The notes under the pieces were generated by a model. That model was not told the DNA's origin. It made no database searches and worked only from the letters and a program-made list of their open reading frames with translations. Below are positions 1 to 12,711 of a stretch of 64,000 bases of DNA, in pieces. The translations under genes were made by a program, and so were the position numbers. How positions within the stretch are numbered: the first letter of the stretch is position 1; every line of letters begins with the position of its first letter. Source of the DNA: Adineta ricciae. Lineage: Eukaryota > Rotifera > Eurotatoria > Adinetida > Adinetidae. The stretch spans positions 124,001-188,000 of the forward strand of contig CAJNOJ010000187.1 in assembly GCA_905250025.1 (NCBI GenBank), written 5' to 3'.

Positions 1-198
1 TCAGGAATATTCACTCAATGTCAACAACGATGGTTAATGATTGAAGAAGAATGTCATAATTATTGTCAATTCGATACGACAAGTTCAACTTCCACAGTGA
101 CACTCGACGAATTAACATCAGATTTCCATCAAACATTTGTTCATACGTATTTTATTCGATTATATGTATTTGTTCTTTCGTTTTTGTTCATGAACTAA
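1..198 (+). CDS. 3' end of an unrecognised Cys-containing protein with hydrophobic tail (partial)
   Basis: An open frame runs from the first base of the window to a TAA at 196-198 (65 codons). It holds several cysteines, then a Ser/Thr patch, and ends in a strongly hydrophobic stretch of about 15 residues just before the stop. That layout suits a GPI-anchor signal or a C-terminal membrane anchor on a secreted protein. The 5' part lies outside the window, so the family cannot be named. It could also be a chance open frame, but the absence of stops plus the clear tail favours a real last exon. Confidence 0.45.
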   Translation, partial: SGIFTQCQQRWLMIEEECHNYCQFDTTSSTSTVTLDELTSDFHQTFVHTYFIRLYVFVLSFLFMN

Positions 199-355
199 CT
201 TTCCGGTGATGTTTTTCTTGCGATAGTATTTTTCTACTAGTTATATATTTTGTTTGTGACTAGTGACTTGAATAAAACGAGCATTGTGCTCGAAAGAAAA
301 CCGAATTTTTTCGCGCTTTGTCTCATCAAACATTTCATTTTCTTCACAAACAATT

Positions 356-1003
356 ATGAAATTGACTATTTTTTTTTCTATAATTTTTATGAGTTTTATT
401 GGAAGTTATTCACTGTACATGATTTCTGATCAGACGACGACAATAGCAAAGCTAAAGAAGAATACTATGATCGAGCAAGAACCGAATGTGGCCACTTATT
501 TGGATATTATTATTTCTGAGCAAAACATCATCGTATCGAATAGGACACAAAACTTCTCGCAAGTAGACGAAGCTGAAAACGATCCTGAAGATACACATGT
601 ACAATCCTATATTCGTATATTATTGGATCGAATTGATTCAGTACAGAGCTCGAATCAAGTTCGATTCGCACATGTATTGATGATGAAATTTAAGATGATT
701 TTCTTTGGATTTAGATTACAAATGTGGATAATCGGAAACAGTTCTTATTTCAAAACATAATTGAATTAGATTCGAAACAAACAGCGATTGTTATCTCCTT
801 AATCACGAGCTGTATTGTAACTTTTCTGGCGATAGTTTTGTAAGTTATTTTTGGTGCTATATTCTAAAATTCAAAAAAAAAGTTTCTTCAGGATGTTTCA
901 TCGTTCACGCCGACAGCGAAATAAATTTCACATCACTCGATTTGGCTCTCTATTAGTCAACAACGAAAACAAAAAACACGAAATGATAAAATTACTCTCC
1001 TAA
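356..1003 (+). CDS. Small single-pass type I membrane protein, unrecognised
   Basis: Three exons give one frame: 356-673, 715-839 and 892-1003, with GT-AG introns of 41 and 52 bases. The product is about 184 residues. It starts with a hydrophobic signal peptide (MKLTIFFSIIFMSF), has N-glycosylation sites (NRT, NFS) in a 100-residue extracellular part, then a 20-residue transmembrane helix (about residues 130-149) followed by a basic stop-transfer run HRSRRQR and a short cytoplasmic tail. An upstream in-frame codon exists but the ATG at 356 begins the signal sequence. AATAAA lies at 1048-1053. I do not recognise the family; a receptor-like or adhesion accessory role is only a guess. Confidence 0.6.
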
Positions 1004-1047
1004 TTTGACTTTTATTAATCGATAGGAACTGTTTGTTGAGATATATT

Positions 1048-1053
1048 AATAAA
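1048..1053 (+). promoter_or_regulatory. Poly(A) signal AATAAA
   Basis: AATAAA lies 45 bases after the stop codon of the small membrane-protein gene, a normal distance for 3' end formation. Confidence 0.5.
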
Positions 1054-1218
1054 AGTTTTCCATTGATAAGAGTGACATCTAGATTCTGCGTACATTACTG
1101 GTAAAATTATGGTTTGTCCAAGTTAGTTTTAGGAGAGGAAAAGTGACTTGATCCATTGTCGATGTAAAATACCTATGACGATGTGACGTGTTGTCTTTTT
1201 CTAAACGCTTTTGTCTAC

Positions 1219-2616
1219 ATGGCATCAACATCTCATACGCCTTTTTATTCAAATCTATCCTTATGTGTTTATATTGGCAACAGCACATCGATTAATGAAA
1301 GCATTTTGTTAAGTTATTGTTCACAATTTGGATCGATTGTTACGTATTGGTTTCCCAAAGAGAAATTTTGTGATTTTCATCTGATTGAATTCGCTGATTA
1401 TGAACAACTGACGAATTTTCTTCGAATACCCAATCATAAACTCGACAGATATACTCTCGAGGTGAAATTATATAAACATATTTTAATGAATCATGATGAA
1501 CTGAATCTCGATCGGAAATTTTACATTGGACCGATAAGAACTCAAAACGATATCCATCGAATCATCGAGTTTTACCAAAAAATCGATCCGACAATGCAAT
1601 ATTTCCTGTCAAAACAGAATGAAGAAGATTATTTGTTATTAGAATTTGCTACACGACAATCAATTTCACGAATATTCGACAGAAATCTTATTCCAAATCT
1701 GAATGAACATCGAAAACTATGTCTATCTAAACCATTTCATCCAAAACAACTTGTTAATAAAATAATTTCAATGAATGACAAAACAAATCAGATACACGTT
1801 CATGGATTAACATCAAAGATTACCGATGAGATATTAATGTAAGACTAAAAAGCCAGTTTTTTCCTTTTTACATTTCTTCATTTTAGAAATTTCTTTCATA
1901 AACGAACACCTCTCATTGCTTGTTATATATTTCCGAAAGATCCAACTTGTGCTGTAGTTGAATTTTCCGATGAAAAAACCGTTCGACAAGTTCTTGATAT
2001 ACCATCTATACGTATACAAGGTGTCATTCTTGATTTGTGCCAAGCACCTTGTCATCTTGCTTCACTGGTATCTTCGAACGATCGTAATCATGAATATTCA
2101 TCGAATGCCAATTTAACACAAATCATGAGCTCACGTCCCGCATCTCATTCAGCTTTAAACACAACAAGTATTCAATCCGTGTCCTCGCCGGTGTAAGTTT
2201 TCTAGATCGAAAACATTAGAATCAAGCTTTTGTTTTTCTCGACTAGTCGCAGTGAATCAGGTTGGGCATCACCACCACGAGGTGTTATTAATCATTGTCT
2301 TCCTGTCGTTTCACCACCTGTTCGATCACCAACACCGAGTACAACGATGAAAACTGATAAACATTCCCCAGTGGATGTGAAGCCCGTTGAAAAACTTCCA
2401 ACGAATAGTCTCTCACAATTTATTGAACAATTTCAAACCGAACTTGAACAAATCCAACACGATTATAAATCAAAATTCGATAAAGATCAAGCGCATATCG
2501 AACGAGAATTTAATCTTTTAGTCGACGAAGAACGTCGAACATTCGAAAATTTAAGACAATATTTAAAGGATCATCGAAGACGTGCAGAAAAACGAAAACA
2601 CACTTCATCTTCTTGA
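1219..2616 (+). CDS. Triple RRM-like protein with C-terminal coiled coil
   Basis: Exons 1219-1838, 1887-2192 and 2247-2616 give about 431 residues. The start is the ATG beginning MASTSHTP. Three stretches have the RRM pattern of a short hydrophobic beta strand then helix and a second beta strand: one beginning LCVYIGN, one beginning KFYIGPI, and one beginning IHVHGLT that crosses the first intron. After a Ser/Pro-rich linker the last 70 residues form a charged coiled coil ending in an Arg/Lys run. RNP1 aromatic residues are poorly conserved, so RNA binding is inferred, not shown. AATAAA is at 2770-2775. No specific orthologue recognised; the splice at 2193 is chosen because the alternative GT at 2191 leads to a stop. 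Confidence 0.65.
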
Positions 2617-3005
2617 TGTCTCATCTGTGATATATATATTCATTGCTTTCGCTTGTCTGATAATTTTGTGAATAGGAATCAGTATTATTTTTCTAATTTT
2701 GAAAGAAAACAAGTCTACTTCCTACTTGTTTAAGAAATAGATCATCGCTGTTCTTTTTTTGTATCACACAATAAATTCTCTTTTCGTTCTAATTTTAGAT
2801 CATGTATACTAGCTTTTTCCAACATTTACTCACATGGCGATCGTTGTTTTTTTTCTTTCCTCAGATTCTGATTGGTTGTATGGATGTCATAAGCATGAAA
2901 TGCATTACATCAGCCATCGCTTAGTCATGAGAGCAGCAAACAGCTGGACTATTTAAGGAAATCAGAAAACGTGTGTCGATTATTTAGATTTGAGTCTTTT
3001 CAACA
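2617..3005. other. Intergenic, QARS upstream region
   Basis: Carries the AATAAA of the preceding gene at 2770-2775 and then the presumed promoter of the glutaminyl-tRNA synthetase gene. No coding signal is visible. Confidence 0.5.
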
Positions 3006-6353
<3,348 letters not shown>

Positions 6354-6420
6354 ATTTCATCTTATCCATGAGAAAAGAAAAGAACATTACTAACTTGTTA
6401 TTGTTTTGATTTATTTAAAG

Positions 6421-6426
6421 AATAAA
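6421..6426 (+). promoter_or_regulatory. Poly(A) signal AATAAA of QARS1
   Basis: AATAAA 68 bases after the QARS1 stop. The next gene begins only about 65 bases further on, showing how tightly these genes are packed. Confidence 0.5.
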
Positions 6427-6489
6427 ACTCTATATATTAAACTGAAATTTTCCGGATATATTCGTTTTGTTTTTCTTCTTTGTTTACAG

Positions 6490-7349
6490 ATGAGTTCATC
6501 CAGAGAAATAATTAGTAAGTTTGATATGATGATACACATTAATAGAGATTTTTTGGTTACGTTCAAGAGGAAAATCATAATCATAATATTGATGATAATA
6601 CGGATTCGATTAAAGATGAACAAGTTCGAAGAGATATTCGAGTTTTATCAGCAAGATTGACTGATTTGAAAGAAAGATTTATGAATATTGTACAGAAAAT
6701 CAATGAAGATGCAGTCGGATATGTTGATCAGATATCCGATGAAGGTAAATCAAATTTTGCTTTCAGAAACATTCTTTCACATTCCTTCTTATTAGATGAC
6801 GCAAGCGCTGAAGGATCAAGTAAGGATCATCATTTTGTACTCCCTTACGATTTTTGTTATTTTAGATGATGAAACGACTGTCAATCAGGAAGATAATGGT
6901 ATGGTGTATTGAAAAGAGTAGCATTTAGAAATTCTTGTTGCATATCAATGGTTATCTTTGGGATTCATAGACTCAAATGAAGCATCGAATACTGATGATG
7001 ATAGTGAAGAAGATCAGACTAACAAGTCTCCGATGCGCATACGAATGTCGCAATTGATGATCGAATCTATTATTGATCGACAAGCTCGTCACAACGGATA
7101 TCTTCAGCATCTGCCTCAATATCCGAAAATAATGCAATACTTAGTCAGTAATAAACCAAGTCGTACAAAAATTTCTCTTCGTCATATTGATCCATTTATC
7201 AAAGAACATGTAATTTGTCTGTCTATTCTTTTTCATTCATTAGAATTTTCATTTCTTAGGTCGACGAGAATCCCAACGAGAAAATCTATGAAAAAATTAG
7301 CAAGGAAATTCAAGTCATTCGTCGAAAATATCTCAAAAATCGAAAATGA
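6490..7349 (+). CDS. Acidic low-complexity protein, unrecognised
   Basis: Best model has six exons: 6490-6514, 6568-6744, 6796-6819, 6866-6898, 6971-7209 and 7260-7349, giving 195 residues. The first half holds a helical segment (LTDLKERFMNIVQKI); the middle is an Asp/Glu/Asn/Ser-rich run with stretches such as NTDDDSEEDQ; the last 90 residues are basic and helical and end KYLKNRK. No domain is recognised. The first intron uses the acceptor at 6567; a nearer AG at 6545 would put the downstream frame out of register, so the start exon is the least certain part. Two very short exons (24 and 33 bases) encode only acidic linker. Confidence 0.55.
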
Positions 7350-7874
7350 AATCTTCTATGTACATTCTCTGTCTGCAATTTATTCTATTATACAATGTAG
7401 CTTTGATCGGATAATTATAAATAAATTTTGTTAGGACATGATTATTCACTGAAACTCTATTTTGATTTTGACTTATTTCAACTCACAATCATGACATTGT
7501 TCTGAATAAAAATCTTGAATTTTTACAGTTCATGTCACTAAGAAGCAGAGAAAAACTCTGATGTTTTCTTGTTCAAGTTCACAAACCATCTTGAACATGA
7601 AGCGAAGAGAAGAGATTTCTTCACTCTCGATTTTTCACCTTGATCGAATTCTTTTCTTTCTCAATTTGTCAAAACTAAATAGCCTTCGTGAGTTTTTCTT
7701 CTTATTAGTTTACACAAGTAACAACAATATTTACTCATACGGTTGTTTTCTTTCCAAAAGTTCTAACTTCAATTGATTTCTTTCTTCTTTTCTCGTATTT
7801 TTTCACTGTAGTAGATGTAACACATTTTGCTCTTCTTTTCAATTCATTTCTTCACACTTGCACGTCAATATCGA
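7350..7874. other. Intergenic, no gene seen
   Basis: Pyrimidine-rich, short open frames only. Probably the 3' end of the acidic-protein gene and the promoter of the next gene. Confidence 0.4.
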
Positions 7875-8327
7875 ATGTCGTTTACAACCAAAGCTACACA
7901 TGTCGATCGCGATGATTATGCAGTTGATCATTATGCCGATTTCTTGCGTGATTCACATCGAACTCGTTTAACATTCGATCTTCTCGATATTGCCAAACGA
8001 CAACATCAATGTAAAGAGAAACTCCTCTCTCAAGCTCATACGATTCAAATGAAAGAACATACGCGGATTGAAAATGAATTCTTAAGAAAACTCGAACGTA
8101 ATACTCAGATTGCAAATCTACCGACTGTCAGAAGAATTTTACGAGATCGTCACCGACAAGGTTTAAGTCCATCACCTCCACCGTTAACATCACGTCAATC
8201 GCAGCCAAGTGGGCAGCATGACAAATCTACATCGAAATTGAGTCTCTCTCGGCCACCATCAGCACGTACCGCACGTATAAATGCCAATACTGAAAAATTT
8301 ATTCAAACAAATACACTTCTTTGTTAG
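7875..8327 (+). CDS. Small single-exon charged helical protein with Ser/Pro tail
   Basis: Uninterrupted 150-residue frame starting at the ATG of MSFTTKATHVDRDDYA. An in-frame upstream codon at 7827 is not ATG. The first 100 residues are charged and predicted helical (RTRLTFDLLDIAKRQHQ, RIENEFLRKLERN), the rest is a Ser/Pro/Arg-rich tail. AATAAA lies at 8410-8415. Composition is steady and unlike a random frame, but I recognise no family. It lies convergent with the minus-strand gene at 8543-8845. Confidence 0.5.
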   Translation: MSFTTKATHVDRDDYAVDHYADFLRDSHRTRLTFDLLDIAKRQHQCKEKLLSQAHTIQMKEHTRIENEFLRKLERNTQIANLPTVRRILRDRHRQGLSPSPPPLTSRQSQPSGQHDKSTSKLSLSRPPSARTARINANTEKFIQTNTLLC

Positions 8328-8409
8328 ATAGGACATCTTCATTGTTTTCTTTTATTAGAATTTGATCATACAAACAAAAGACATCGAGTGATCAAACGAG
8401 GAAAACGTA

Positions 8410-8415
8410 AATAAA
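8410..8415 (+). promoter_or_regulatory. Poly(A) signal AATAAA
   Basis: AATAAA about 80 bases after the stop of the 150-residue single-exon gene. Confidence 0.4.
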
Positions 8416-8542
8416 ATGTAAAAGATTTTTCATCGATCATCAATTGAATCTTATGAGGATGAACGTTTGTCTAATGCCCAACTACATACTTTCCATAAAC
8501 ATTCTAAAAAACAAAAAGAAATATTTTATTTTGAGAAAGTTC

Positions 8543-8845
8543 TCAAAGTTTATTAAAGAATTTACGTCGGCCACGCTTTTGTAATCCATGTGCACGACCA
8601 TCGAATGGTTCAGATGCTGAACTGTCATCATGGAATAAGTTCTCCGTATGTAAAAGTTTAGCAAGAAATTCATCCTTTGGCTCCAAATCGAAATCCGACC
8701 AAAGATTGCCCTAGTACATAATGTTTCTTTCGAATTACTTTTGCTCATAAATTCTACTTCTTACCTGTAAATGATTTAGAGAATAACAATTGATGAGAAC
8801 AATTTGTACGCAAACCATGAATAGAACAAGTGTGATTTTCGACAT
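8543..8845 (-). CDS. Putative secreted peptide precursor (prohormone-like)
   Basis: Two exons, 8765-8845 and 8543-8710, joined by a 54-base GT-AG intron in phase 0, encode 82 residues. The first 22 form a clear signal peptide (MSKITLVLFMVCVQIVLINC). The middle is acidic (WSDFDLEPKDEFLAKLL), and a Lys-Arg dibasic site followed by RRK precedes a final short basic peptide ending FFNKL. Signal peptide, acidic spacer and dibasic cleavage site are the plan of neuropeptide or antimicrobial peptide precursors. There is no C-terminal Gly for amidation. Function is inferred only from this plan; no named family is recognised. It could equally be an uncleaved small secreted protein. Confidence 0.6.
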
Positions 8846-11813
8846 GATAGAAAATAAGGATGAACGGAATTGATATGCTGAAAAATATTTAAAAATTCAA
8901 AATTGGAAAGAATATCAGAAGCAACAATAAAACATAACAGAGGAAACATTTCCGGCTTCTATATCTATGTAAATTGACAATTTGTTCAACAAACTGTAGG
9001 ATGGAACTAACATGAGATTCATTCTTTTATATACCTATCTAATGAAATAAATTAGCTGAACATAGCTTTTCTTTCCTTTCTCTCTAGTTTTAATTATAGA
9101 CGGCTTGATTTATCTTCAAAGATAAAATGTGAAAATTAAAACTGAATCGCCTACTTGGTTTTTACGTCTCTCTAATTTATCACTTGACCAAATTACATCG
9201 TTTTGATTCAAATCAAATTACAAACTTGTCTCTTTCAATCTCCAATGACAGACAATGAGACAAGATTTTCAATTGATGAGTTGGATTTGATTAGATGAAG
9301 TAACTTACCGATAATATAAGACTGTGAATCATTCGGTATTATATGTTAAATAGTTCATAGTCCAAACGTTGCCTTGAATGTAGCACGAGCGGAAGAAATC
9401 ATCTATTATGTTAGAGATGTCTATCTCTACGACAAAAGGTGCGGATGTTTTTATTGAAAGACTATCAATAATTAAAGGAGCTAACTGAAAAAAATATCTC
9501 GTTTTTCCATGCTTCCGATTTAGTGTAAAACATGCAAAGTTATCTTCACTGATGTTTCTACTTGCCAAATATAATTATTAAACACGAAAACAACTATTCG
9601 ATTCAATTTTTTACAAACTCTGAACAGATCGTTCATTAAAAAGGTTAGATTTTGTGAATAGCTATCATCGTGGATGACAAGGAAGACATTCGAAATGCTA
9701 TTATTGTTGAACATATGATTTTCAGCTAAATTATATTGAAACCACGAACAGATATTCGAAACAAAAGGTGTGCCATTGATAAATATCCATTAAGTTAACC
9801 TACACAAGTTCACTTCACGGATTTTTATAATCAAACAGGATATTTAATCATTGGTCTACATTATCACGCGAAACTACTAATTTTATCGAAGTAATTAAAC
9901 AGAGTTTCAACTCACGATAACTCTCGGCTATTTATCAACACGAATAAACAATTCACGTTCTGCATTACAGTTCAAATACAGTCTGATACTATTTTTATGC
10001 CAAACAAGATTGTATCCGTAATGACTGAAAGCAAAAATTTGTTCGAAAACACGAATATTCAATTCGACGAGAGAATGCTTATGAGAGAGAACAGTGTAAG
10101 GTTGCCAATTCGACTTTCTCTAGTTCATTGAAATATGAAGTACAGTGAAATGATGAAGGAATAAACGAATATCTCTATATATTGATCCAACTGTTCTTCT
10201 TAAAAGATAAAATAGCATATAGCCAAACTTCAAATAAAGTTCTATTTCACCAGCAAAAGGAAATAATGCCATGTGTACTGGTTTTTTCGTACTGACATTA
10301 AAGGAAAAGTTGTGATTGAAACAGTTCTATTCAGATGTAACATAGCTGTAGTTGAATGATGATGATATTCATCGGGAATGAGGAGAACTTTGAAATGTAT
10401 TTGATCAGTCATCATTGTACATCAATACTCATACATTTGACGATCATCTCGGTATGATTTAAAAGTCAATTTTTAGACTTTTATATGAAATATTGAAAGA
10501 GAAATTGCAGCAAAAAAGTCTACAACATATTTTAAAAATATATATATATATATTGATATTGCGTCTATTAAACACTGATCTTCATAATACACATTACGTG
10601 AGAATCTGATTTCATTATCGTTTGATAAGCAGATACGACTTACGGCGAACAACAGCAGACAGAAAGAAGATGCATTTGTATAATAACCTGTCAGTGGTCT
10701 CAAGTAGATAGACTAACTCAAAGTGAATTTTAAAACATCAGTGACTAATTTATATAGCGACGCAAATCGTACTGATTACTTTATTAGTACACTCCGTTTT
10801 TAATGTATTTGACCTCTATGACTTCACCAAATTATGAAATTTGAATAATAATAAAAAACTAAGAAAGAACTGTTTGAAGTCATATGTGCTGCTTAATAGA
10901 AGAAAACTACTCATGCTTTGTTTTCGGTCGTTGTTGATCATGGTTTGAATGAAAGACGTACAACCTTCATCTACAGAAAACAAGCTTATTCCCATACTCA
11001 ATTCATTTATGTTATTTATTAAAAGATTTTTCTGTTTACTATTTAATTTGAAGATCGGTTTTGACGCGATATTAATCAAAATTAACAGAACATATTGCCG
11101 TGTAACATGCTCATTTTTAGTGTCAATATTGTAACGAATCAAAGTCCTAGGAATGAGATAGTTTTTCATTAAATTCACCTTGCCAGTTTTATACTAACCT
11201 AAATATAGCATATATATGATTGTCAAAGTTTTGGAAAAAGAAGAATCCGTATTATAATGCCTATCTTCATTACATTTTATTGCCAAGACATCATCGATCA
11301 CAATATGATCGCATGTCGAAAAGTGCGGACTCCACCCGGAAGGAAGGCACAGGAAATCAATGGAAAGTGGATGCAGTAATCCTTCGAACGGGTCCGACTC
11401 GTGAAGTCATTGATTCTTTCGTCATTACAGATGAATATCATAATCCAGTAGATGTTCTACACAATATATGTATAATCGAAGAACAGACATCGTTCATTAT
11501 CAAATTGGCATTTAGTCTCTCCGTCACTAATGTCTGCAGGCTGACGAGAATATGAATATAAACACAAGAAAGATTCACTTGCGTTCTTACAATATTATAC
11601 GTACAAGTAAGGTGCGATACAAAAACAGCGGTTGTGTCGATGTGATTCATACTACTTCGCTATTGGAACAATAAATAAGCCACACACAGCATTGCAGCAA
11701 TTGACCAATCGAACGATTCATTTACTGACTGTAGTATCTAACCATCACCTTGCTGTTACCTTTCATTATATTTCTAAAATTTGATTATTGTAAACGAAAA
11801 CAGTTTACTCAAT
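8846..11813. other. Gene-poor stretch with decayed coding remnants
   Basis: About 3 kb of AT-rich DNA between the secreted-precursor gene and MIX23. Apart from the broken frames at 9329-10415 it contains isolated frames, for example 10816-11178 (minus) and 11220-11555 (plus), with no splice partners or recognisable domains. A short (TA)n run lies near 10541-10552. No transposon ends or tRNA seen. Confidence 0.4.
9329..10415 (-). pseudogene. Decayed protein-coding remnant, family unknown
   Basis: Several minus-strand frames follow one another in order, separated by stops and one-base shifts. One starts near 10415 (MTDQIHFKVLLIPDEYHHHS); another near 10010 contains NIRVFEQIFAFSHYGYN; a third runs about 9796-9520 with NGTPFVSNICSWFQYN. 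The last (9568-9329) overlaps the third and continues it in the shifted frame. The runs have protein-like composition and are too long and collinear to be chance, yet no single frame or plausible intron set joins them. I read this as one gene inactivated by several frameshifts. Alternatives are two short real genes or coincidence. Confidence 0.35.
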
Positions 11814-12359
11814 ATGAATCCATCCATTAATACAAGAGATCTTCGTATTTGTGATGATTATCTTCAATTTCAAAATCATCTAAAAGATTTACGAAAACTA
11901 GACGATTTAATAATCAACACACTGAATACAACTGTTCTTACAGCTACATTTCGATCTCAAGGTTCTGATGCTACCAAACAATGTCAACAACTGGGAGATG
12001 AAGTATATTTAGCTGCTTTCGTGTTTTATCATTCATTATAACTTAGTTTTTAGATTGCAACGCGTACAGCTTATCGAAATGAACTCATTTCATCATGTTT
12101 ATCTCGCACAAGCGATTTAATGGCGCAAAGTGATATTAGCGAAGCGCAACGAAAAGCATTGATATTTCAACGACGTCAATTACACAATGAACGTAATGTC
12201 GAAGAAATTGTGCGTACAAATACGGAAAAAGTGAGAAATCAAGCAGACAGTTTTTTATGATATTCGAGAATTCGATTTTCTGTTTAGGCCTTCTATGAAC
12301 GTTGTCGTGATTTTTACACTCCTTCTAAAACTGCAGCAGTCCTTCCATCTAAGAAATGA
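11814..12359 (+). CDS. MIX23: MIX23 (CCDC58), mitochondrial intermembrane-space protein
   Basis: Three exons, 11814-12002, 12054-12230 and 12288-12359, encode 145 residues, the same size as human MIX23 (144). The family signature is clear: FQNHLKDLRKLDDLIINTLN followed by TTV, then conserved single cysteines in KQCQQL, SSCLSRT and YERCRDFY. MIX23 is a small helical, disulfide-containing protein of the intermembrane space, linked in yeast to protein import. The start ATG gives MNPSINTRD. The next gene, NUDT9, is also mitochondrial and starts 350 bases downstream on the same strand, but nothing shows joint control. Confidence 0.85.
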
Positions 12360-12711
12360 CCATTTTTATGAAACTGATTCAGTATGAAGAACTGTAATGT
12401 GTTGTAGGCAGCTGGTCAGTTCACTGGTGATGTTATTTAGTATAGTTTGAGATTTTGTGTGTTTTGTATTCTGCTGTTTCCCTTTTCCCAAAACTTGATC
12501 TTTTTGTGCTATCATACTGGAATGGATATGATCCTTCTTTATTTGCTATTCGATTTATAGGTAATAAAAAGATTTGCACTATAAACTGCTATTGAGAAAG
12601 TGTTGGTCAAGCTGCTCGGAACATCGATAAAATGCATGTCGAACTTTTTTTTTAGAATCAGTTATCATTTTAAAACTGCCGTCAAAACTTGTATTTCTGC
12701 TTCCGGTTCTG
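12360..12711. other. Intergenic, NUDT9 upstream region
   Basis: Holds the MIX23 3' end and the presumed NUDT9 promoter; no gene seen. Confidence 0.4.

Noticed and set aside
10816-11178. 120-residue minus frame rich in Leu/Ile/Asn
   Set aside because: Possible coding remnant but no family or splice support; left inside the gap description.
11220-11555. 111-residue plus frame
   Set aside because: Starts without ATG, no homology recognised, and breaks down within a decayed region.
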